DNA of 10,272 nucleotides. Source: Beroe ovata (Eukaryota; Ctenophora; Nuda; Beroida; Beroidae). The translations under genes were made by a program, and so were the position numbers. The notes under the pieces are model-generated. The model saw nothing but the letters and a program-made list of their open reading frames with translations. It had not been told where the DNA came from and did not search any database. Each line of letters begins with the position of its first letter. The first letter of the stretch is position 1. Shown here in pieces: positions 9,301-10,272 of the stretch. The DNA is taken from assembly GCA_946803715.1 (NCBI GenBank), contig CAMPET010000020.1, positions 202,510-212,781 of the forward strand. The letters are read 5' to 3'.

Positions 9301-9693
9301 CTTCACGCAGAGACTTGATAATTATTGATAAAATCTAAAATAATTATAGATAAAATGCAGCTGTTGATTGGTGACATACTTTACTGTGCTCACACGACTT
9401 AACGCTGACACCAATCCACGCAGATATCACACTAACTTCACTGCTGACACCACTTAACTAATAGCTGACACCACTTTTCCCAGTACCTCATCAAGAAGAA
9501 TATCTGAAGGGAGCTCCATCATTTTCAGTTCATCCCAAACCAATTTTGCATCATTACAGTCATCACAATGATTCACGGTGAAGAAGAGAAGTGATGGTCT
9601 TGAGTTGGTGATTTCCTCTAGAGCTTGGATATCTTGTGCAATGAGTACTACCAACAAGAACCACATCCCTATAGTAGAGTGAGAAATGATCAT
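192..9693 (-). CDS. multi-thioredoxin-domain secretory protein (PDI-like), 22 exons, 3' incomplete
   Basis: This is the whole gene model, whose exons are listed separately. Joined in the order 9693 to 192, the exons encode 1,032 residues without a stop. A signal peptide (about 1-24) is followed by at least eight thioredoxin-like domains. Putative redox sites are CDDC (43-46), CGRC (407-410), CGHC (564-567), CEPC (681-684) and CGHC (851-854). Domains 2, 3 and 8 have none. Proteins of the PDI family make, break or rearrange disulfides on clients in the endoplasmic reticulum, and that role is inferred here from the signal peptide and the two WCGHC sites. Two N-glycosylation sequons lie at N546 and N764. 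The C-terminus is off the window, so a KDEL-type retention signal or membrane anchor cannot be judged. I do not recognise a one-to-one named orthologue. The family call is firm; the exact gene identity is open. Confidence 0.9.
304..876. other. intron 21 (573 nt)
   Basis: This intron lies between exons 21 and 22. The half next to exon 22 (about 304-570) is unremarkable, with no coding or RNA signal seen. The half next to exon 21 is the minisatellite listed at 571-876. Confidence 0.85.
571..876. repeat. CTCGTCACTCACT minisatellite abutting the exon 21 donor
   Basis: A roughly 13-bp unit, CTCGTCACTCACT, with CTTCACTC and CCCGAACA variants, is densest from 618 onward. In the sense direction it is AGTGAGTGACGAG, so almost every unit holds a perfect donor-like GTGAGT. 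I count about a dozen of these besides the real donor at 876-875, where the array touches the exon. Confidence 0.9.
877..1057 (-). CDS. exon 21: linker and start of redox-inactive D8
   Basis: Encodes residues 935-994 plus two bases of codon 995. It opens with a Pro/Glu/Thr-rich linker (KEKTTETPTPQVEEPAA). TVVHIDRETMLELMESREES and the strand LVFVLFFY then begin another thioredoxin-like domain. The exon ends TAC GA|GTGAGT in phase 2, the same place and phase as in D2, D3 and D4. The acceptor, gttatag|TCGAAG, sits beside the 14-bp repeat of intron 20. Confidence 0.86.
1064..1155. repeat. 14-bp tandem repeat GGGGATATATAATC at the exon 21 acceptor
   Basis: About six imperfect copies, with variants such as GGGGATGTATAATC. 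On the transcribed strand it reads ATCCCCGATTATAT and ends a few bases before the acceptor AG at 1059-1058. It therefore makes up the region where the branch site and pyrimidine tract of intron 20 must be. Confidence 0.9.
1270..1396 (-). CDS. exon 20: D7 C-terminal strands and helix
   Basis: Encodes residues 893-934 plus one base of codon 935. VSVFPTLFLYENDKKLK is the cis-proline strand (P897) and hairpin, and KIEDLTNYVQKFLA the terminal helix. Val-Phe stands where PDIs usually have Gly-Tyr before the Pro. The acceptor is tttcctttag|GTGTCT and the donor CAG|GTGAGA, phase 1. Confidence 0.93.
1570..1585. repeat. (AC)n/(GT)n microsatellite at the exon 19 donor
   Basis: Eight AC units on the plus strand. 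In the sense direction the junction reads AAG|GTATGTGTGTGTG, so the GT run starts within the donor consensus itself. Confidence 0.93.
1589..1749 (-). CDS. exon 19: D7 active site APWCGHC
   Basis: Encodes residues 839-892. FTFVKFYAPWCGHCRKLAP is a textbook PDI a-type active site (C851-G-H-C854), with W850 before it. VVIAKVNCDAHESVC follows, the C-x6-C pair. This is the most conserved part of the window. The acceptor is ctcccgcag|GCAGG, the exon-proximal copy of a repeated 3' splice site; the next AG, four bases on, would break frame. The donor is AAG|GTATGT, phase 0. Confidence 0.97.
1750..2652. other. intron 18 (903 nt)
   Basis: This intron lies between exons 18 and 19. Its 3' end is the 22-bp array. 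The remainder, about 1880-2650, is AT-rich with no convincing coding frame, RNA gene or mobile element. Short open frames here are unsupported. Confidence 0.85.
1751..1870. repeat. 22-bp tandem repeat carrying copies of the exon 19 acceptor
   Basis: Five full units begin at 1751, 1773, 1795, 1817 and 1839, plus a partial one at 1861. The consensus is TGCGGGAGATTATAGATGTG followed by TC. In the sense direction each unit contains ATAATCTCCCGCAG, or a close variant, which is the same sequence as the working acceptor of exon 19 at 1751-1750. Confidence 0.95.
2653..2800 (-). CDS. exon 18: Ser/Thr-rich linker and start of D7
   Basis: Encodes residues 790-838 plus one base of codon 839. A basic then Ser/Thr-rich stretch (for example FTSNPSSGTDTSTKTVAQ) is a linker between D6 and D7. 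EPITELTADTFKLQLKK is the start of D7 (L-T-x-x-x-F). The acceptor is ctaattacag|GAAGAG and the donor AAGA|GTGAGT, phase 1. Confidence 0.88.
2879..3407. repeat. duplicated element, copy A
   Basis: First copy of a roughly 550-bp sequence repeated at an offset of about 555 bp. It starts at CAGATAAC and ends near AATTCCAATTTGTTC. Its ends are imperfect inverted repeats: GCGAGATAGGGTCAAAATTC on the left, against the reverse complement of the right end, ATGAGCTAGCCCAAAAATTC. This suggests a fold-back or MITE-like non-autonomous element. No target-site duplication was established. Confidence 0.85.
3434..3959. repeat. duplicated element, copy B
   Basis: Second copy of the intron 17 element, very close to copy A over its middle (about five substitutions in roughly 200 bp, plus a GTCGGTA insertion near 3583-3590) and more diverged toward its ends. 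The terminal inverted similarity is also seen here (GAG..AG..CCAAAATTC against the right end). Confidence 0.85.
3973..4152 (-). CDS. exon 17: D6 C-terminal part with inserted loop
   Basis: Encodes residues 730-789. VPYIVLFDID is the cis-proline strand (P731). A proline-rich, acidic insertion follows (EPIDPNSPPIDTILNP) where a short hairpin would be expected. A sequon lies at N764. HKKYTDIKQELE is probably the terminal helix. The acceptor is tcctacag|GTCCCT and the donor GAG|GTTGGT, phase 0. Confidence 0.9.
4311..4369. repeat. short direct repeats at the exon 16 donor
   Basis: Two near-copies of ACACTTCTATTTT (4341-4366) lie next to the exon 16 donor. Beyond them are two copies of CCGATGACACC (near 4310-4333). 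The second continues as ACTTC, giving the TGACACCACTT motif also seen in introns 1 and 14. Confidence 0.7.
4372..4552 (-). CDS. exon 16: D6 active site CEPC
   Basis: Encodes residues 669-729. YTMVMFTSNNCEPCADNYYY places C681-E-P-C684 at the active site, with Asn instead of Trp before it. The Pro before the second Cys recalls thioredoxin CGPC, but the Glu is unusual. MLATVECNADLDLCRELKV holds the C-x6-C pair. The acceptor is cctccccag|GAAGTA and the donor CAG|GTGGGA, phase 0. Confidence 0.92.
4690..4827 (-). CDS. exon 15: end of D5 and start of D6
   Basis: Encodes residues 623-668 plus two bases of codon 669. FREERSLDNMITHIKEKYYE is the closing strand and helix of D5. APFTITGDNVWNVLG is the first strand and helix of the next domain. 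The acceptor is ctctgtag|GTTCCG and the donor AAG|GTGAGA, phase 2. Confidence 0.9.
4941..5004. repeat. 32-bp tandem repeat exactly at the exon 14 / intron 14 junction
   Basis: Two units, 4941-4972 and 4973-5004, differ at a few bases (for example CTGACACCACTGCAACCCAT against CTGACACCACTGCGCCCCAT). The second ends on the last base of exon 14. In the sense direction each unit starts G|GTwCGTGGTCAATGGG, so the donor is repeated every 32 bp. The exon tail GCGGTGTCAAGG resembles the unit's own AGTGGTGTCAGG. Confidence 0.9.
5004..5139 (-). CDS. exon 14: D5 middle, VNC-x6-C and cis-proline
   Basis: Encodes residues 578-622 plus two bases of codon 623. IVIGMVNCQNEQELCRK gives the C-x6-C pair, and HGYPTLFTF is the conserved cis-proline strand (P610) of catalytic PDI domains. 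The donor AAG|GTTCGT is the weakest-looking of the set and lies at the edge of a 32-bp repeat that offers two further donors. Confidence 0.93.
5243..5381 (-). CDS. exon 13: D5 active site WCGHC
   Basis: Encodes residues 532-577 plus one base of codon 578. LIINSENFNLTI is the domain start, with a glycosylation sequon at N546. LVFIKFFVPWCGHCQKL contains the classical PDI site (C564-G-H-C567) with the preceding Trp and following basic residue. Strong family evidence. The acceptor is ccttcctcag|GAGAGG and the donor CTAG|GTAAGT, phase 1. Confidence 0.96.
5535..5615 (-). CDS. exon 12: charged linker between D4 and D5
   Basis: Encodes residues 505-531, for example EEAKEGKDVDEILAERSEK. It is rich in Glu, Asp, Lys and Arg, with no cysteine and no strand-like run, so it is best read as an interdomain linker, probably helical. 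It is 81 nt, phase 0 at both ends, so skipping it would keep frame. The acceptor is gaattacag|GAGGAA and the donor GCA|GTGAGT. Confidence 0.85.
5757..5924 (-). CDS. exon 11: D4 C-terminal half
   Basis: Encodes residues 449-504. DIVVYYRGTYHSKYSGPFDY is the closing hairpin of a PDI-type domain (YxRG...Y-x-G-P/R pattern), and HRIVEFLEKMYKNPP is the terminal helix. No proline sits where the cis-proline would be (ETRGKDIVV), which is unusual for a domain that keeps CxxC. The acceptor is tcccttag|ACCCGT and the donor AAA|GTAAGA, phase 0. Confidence 0.9.
6028..6154 (-). CDS. exon 10: D4 active site CGRC
   Basis: Encodes residues 406-448. The sequence ACGRCEECDMVW places C407-G-R-C410 exactly where PDI domains have WCGHC, with Ala in place of the usual Trp and a third cysteine, C413, three residues on. 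The second pair is VDCNFNRGTC (C-x6-C). The acceptor is ctacacattag|GTGTGG and the donor GAG|GTAAAT, phase 0. Confidence 0.9.
6397..6494 (-). CDS. exon 9: start of thioredoxin domain D4
   Basis: Encodes residues 374-405 plus two bases of codon 406. VFELTISNFGEQI is a canonical PDI-type domain start (V-x-x-L-T-x-x-N-F), followed by the strand VSFVYYYTS. The exon ends TCC GC|GTAAGT in phase 2. Joined to exon 10 this restores an Ala just before the CxxC. The acceptor is ttccccag|AGGCGA. Without this exon D4 would lack its first strand and helix. Confidence 0.87.
6605..6739 (-). CDS. exon 8: D3 C-terminal strands and helix
   Basis: Encodes residues 329-373. DLPT carries the probable cis-proline, then VQHGFMGRMVKEL is the closing hairpin and EEQFDVHIEKLLKIIAEGG the terminal helix. 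The acceptor is tttactcag|ATGGTC and the donor CTG|GTGAGC, phase 0. Its first codon is an ATG, but splicing from exon 7 keeps the fold intact, so this ATG is internal. Confidence 0.87.
6860..6980 (-). CDS. exon 7: middle of D3, no CxxC
   Basis: Encodes residues 288-328. The active-site position reads DEPSDLEEMF, with no cysteine. The strand LQIFAVQC follows, with the second Cys pair here spaced C-x8-C (CSEYNAPKAC) rather than x6. The acceptor is ctattgtag|TGAGCC and the donor CAG|GTAGTT, phase 0. Confidence 0.87.
6989..7065. repeat. 24-bp tandem repeat at the exon 7 acceptor
   Basis: Units GGGGATCGAAAGGGAGGGAA (plus ATTT; 6998-7021) and GGGGATTGAAAGGGAGGGGA (plus ATTA; 7022-7045), with partial copies on both sides. 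In the sense direction this is a CCCTTTCAATCCCC pyrimidine array ending about 7 nt before the acceptor AG at 6982-6981, so it forms the polypyrimidine tract of intron 6. Confidence 0.9.
7253..7398 (-). CDS. exon 6: start of redox-inactive thioredoxin-like domain D3
   Basis: Encodes residues 240-287 plus two bases of codon 288. LETITADQLKENSKHLVYIS has the strand-helix-strand start of the fold. A further strand ends in ILAFYLT, in the place of the FYAPW strand of a catalytic domain. The exon stops there at GA|GTAAGT in phase 2, as exons 4, 9 and 21 do in their own domains. Confidence 0.87.
7413..7446. repeat. GA/GTG low-complexity tract upstream of the exon 6 acceptor
   Basis: GTGTGAGAGAGAGAGTGGGT followed by GAGTGGGTGTGG. 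In the sense direction it is a CU-rich run ending about 14 nt from the acceptor of exon 6 and can serve as its pyrimidine tract. Confidence 0.75.
7540..7780 (-). CDS. exon 5: body of D2, no CxxC
   Basis: Encodes residues 159-239. The residues at the active-site position are DEDVEHVEDF, so this domain cannot do dithiol exchange there and resembles the non-catalytic b-type domains of PDIs. The structural pair is kept as IIDCGVLTDVC (C-x6-C), and ILP is a probable cis-proline before the strand CIKYF. The end, with VERIEYWLQVFI, looks like the terminal helix. The acceptor is ctcatcag|GGATG and the donor AAG|GTTTGT, phase 0. Confidence 0.88.
7880..7924. repeat. 15-bp tandem repeat GGACTGTACGGCGGA in intron 4
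   Basis: Three units at 7880-7894, 7895-7909 and 7910-7924, the first with one change. The next base, 7925, is an N, so a further copy may have been lost or collapsed in assembly. The array is about 100 bp from the exon 5 acceptor, not at a splice site. Confidence 0.92.
8067..8173 (-). CDS. exon 4: start of redox-inactive thioredoxin-like domain D2
   Basis: Encodes residues 124-158 plus two bases of codon 159. VIHITEENMDILGKSHSLIY matches the first strand, helix and second strand of a thioredoxin domain (compare the usual V-x-x-L-T-x-x-N-F start). The strand ends at FMYD, where a CxxC would normally follow, and the exon stops there at GA|GTGAGT in phase 2. Confidence 0.87.
8174..8663. other. 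intron 3 (490 nt)
   Basis: This intron lies between exons 3 and 4. It contains the GC-rich inverted repeat near 8392-8406. A plus-strand open stretch (8187-8471) overlaps it but shows no recognisable protein features. Nothing else stands out. Confidence 0.85.
8380..8420. repeat. CpG-rich hairpin flanked by direct repeats of AATTTTGTG
   Basis: GCGCGC at 8392-8397 and again at 8401-8406 can pair around an AAC loop, and further GCGC follows. The sequence AATTTTGTG occurs on both sides (about 8382 and 8412). This is the most CpG-dense spot in an otherwise AT-leaning window. Confidence 0.8.
8664..8766 (-). CDS. exon 3: D1 C-terminal strands and helix
   Basis: Encodes residues 89-123. SILFVSSKGIREFEGEM is the last beta hairpin of a thioredoxin fold (hydrophobic strand, then a turn and the x-F-x-G pattern), and VDSIVKFIETSES is the terminal helix. 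The acceptor is ttttcag|TATTC and the donor AAT|GTAAGT, phase 0. Confidence 0.9.
8882..8940 (-). CDS. exon 2: D1 central strand, VNC-x6-C
   Basis: Encodes residues 70-88 plus two bases of codon 89. It reads VNCDTQDRTCHDHEVTKLP, the V-x-C-x6-C strand and following loop typical of PDI-type domains, and ends with the probable cis-proline of D1. The acceptor is tcttccag|GTTAAC and the donor CAG|GTCAGT, phase 2. At 59 nt it is the shortest exon found; its support is exact frame continuity from exon 1 into exon 3 and the fold match. Confidence 0.88.
8941..9486. other. intron 1 (546 nt) with TGACACCA motifs
   Basis: This intron lies between the signal-peptide exon and exon 2. TGACACCA starts at 9070, 9150, 9406, 9445 and 9466. 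The last two continue as TGACACCACTT and are 21 bp apart, close to the exon 1 donor. The rest is cytosine-rich on the plus strand, with no coding or RNA signal found. Confidence 0.82.
9487..9693 (-). CDS. exon 1: signal peptide and first half of thioredoxin-like domain D1 (CDDC)
   Basis: Encodes residues 1-69. The ATG lies in a good context (AAG ATG A). It opens a secretory signal: a short polar start, a hydrophobic core WFLLVVLIA, and a likely cut after QA at about residue 24. The strand LLFFTVNH then leads into C43-D-D-C46, in the place of the PDI/thioredoxin CxxC but with two acidic residues between the cysteines and no preceding Trp. The exon ends GAG|GTACTG in phase 0, just before the VNC strand carried by exon 2. 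Confidence 0.9.
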
Positions 9694-9796
9694 CTTAGAT
9701 CAAATGAATCAATTTATTTCATCTTACTATCTACGATGCTCAATCATCTTGAACATTATCTGCTACAGAACTTCATTTGACTTGTGATCCCAGTGG

Positions 9797-9802
9797 TTTA
9801 TA
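9797..9802 (-). promoter_or_regulatory. possible TATA box
   Basis: TATAAA on the minus strand, about 104 bp upstream of the start codon. The spacing is compatible with a core promoter and a 5' UTR of about 70 nt. A single six-base match in AT-rich DNA is weak evidence. Confidence 0.2.
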
Positions 9803-9845
9803 TGAGAAGTTTAGGAATCAGATTCCAAGCTAAAAACTTTACCAA

Positions 9846-10272
9846 ACTCGAAACGTAACCCCTTATCTGCCCAAATATTAGAGTGAGCAGTTGAGGATAG
9901 CTCCCAAATCGATTGACCGAATGACTTGAAACTTCTTCTTTAGCTCAAGGGTCATAAGAAACTCACAAATTCAAAATTTAACGTCAATCTGATAAACATT
10001 TCCTAAGTTAAGGGCCGATATAACCCCTTAAGCGCCAAAACATGTCAGTTTGTGTGAGCATTTGAGGATAGCTCCCAAACGGTCCGGCCGATTGACTTCT
10101 ACCATAGCTCAAGGACCATTAGAAATGCAGACAACCAAAATTTCACGTCAATCCGATGATCGGTTCCCGAGTTAGTGGCCGCCATAACCCCTTATGGACC
10201 CAAAACATGTCACTTTGAGTCAGCATTTGAGGATAGCTCCCAAACGGATGGACGGATTGACTTGAAACTTCT
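9846..10272. repeat. diverged tandem repeat of about 165-171 bp upstream of the gene
   Basis: The phrase TTGAGGATAGCTCCCAAA recurs at 9891, 10062 and 10227. Between copies the order is the same: a GATTGACTTGAAACTTCT block, TAGCTCAAGG, AAAATTT..ACGTCAATC, and TAACCCCTTA followed by CCAAAACATGTCA. About two and a half units are visible, running off the right edge. It may be a satellite or the repeated part of a larger element. Confidence 0.9.

Larger units (their letters stand above)
9694..10272. other. 5' flank of the gene, no coding sequence
   Basis: The 150 bp next to the start codon are AT-rich and should hold the 5' UTR and core promoter. From about 9846 to the right edge the sequence is a diverged tandem repeat. 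No second gene was found. An upstream non-coding exon cannot be excluded, because the bases before the ATG (CATTTGATCTAAG) could also be read as a 3' splice site. Confidence 0.7.

Overview
The window is eukaryotic and almost certainly from an animal. It holds one intron-rich protein-coding gene on the minus strand, which runs from an ATG at 9693 leftwards and leaves the window at its left end. I assembled 22 exons by hand from splice sites and reading-frame continuity. All 22 donors are GT, all 21 acceptors are AG, and every junction keeps frame and phase. Together they give 3,096 nt, or 1,032 residues, with no stop; the 3' end of the gene lies outside the window. The taxon cannot be fixed from the sequence. 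Short exons (59-241 nt), many introns of 100-300 nt, moderate AT bias and abundant local tandem repeats would suit an invertebrate, possibly an early-branching one.

The product is a secretory-pathway protein made of serial thioredoxin-like domains, a very large member of the protein disulfide isomerase (PDI) kind. After an N-terminal signal peptide (about residues 1-24) come at least eight domains. D1 (exons 1-3) has CDDC. D2 (exons 4-5) and D3 (exons 6-8) have no CxxC. D4 (exons 9-11) has CGRC. A charged linker (exon 12) follows. D5 (exons 13-15) has WCGHC. D6 (exons 15-17) has CEPC. A Ser/Thr-rich linker (exon 18) leads to D7 (exons 18-20) with APWCGHC. D8 (exons 21-22, continuing off the window) has lost CxxC. 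Nearly every domain also carries a second Cys pair of the form V-x-C-x6-C, as in PDI-type domains. The protein therefore mixes two classical PDI sites, three unusual CxxC sites and three redox-dead modules.

The rest is intron and 5' flank. Region by region, left to right: 1-191 is intron 22 (GA-rich array); 304-876 is intron 21 (minisatellite at its donor); 1058-1269 is intron 20 (14-bp array at its acceptor); 1397-1588 is intron 19 (GT microsatellite at its donor); 1750-2652 is intron 18 (22-bp array at its acceptor); 2801-3972 is intron 17 (tandem duplication of about 550 bp); 4153-5003 holds introns 14-16 (small repeats at donors 14 and 16); 6981-7252 is intron 6 (24-bp array at its acceptor); 7781-8066 is intron 4 (15-bp array and one N); 8174-8663 is intron 3 (GC-rich hairpin); 8941-9486 is intron 1 (TGACACCACTT motifs). 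The stretch 9694-10272 is the 5' flank, with a repeat of about 165-171 bp running off the right end. No RNA gene, CRISPR array, bacterial operon or second protein-coding gene was found.

The two most striking points are the size and active-site diversity of the multi-thioredoxin protein, and the repeated finding of tandem arrays lying directly on its splice junctions.
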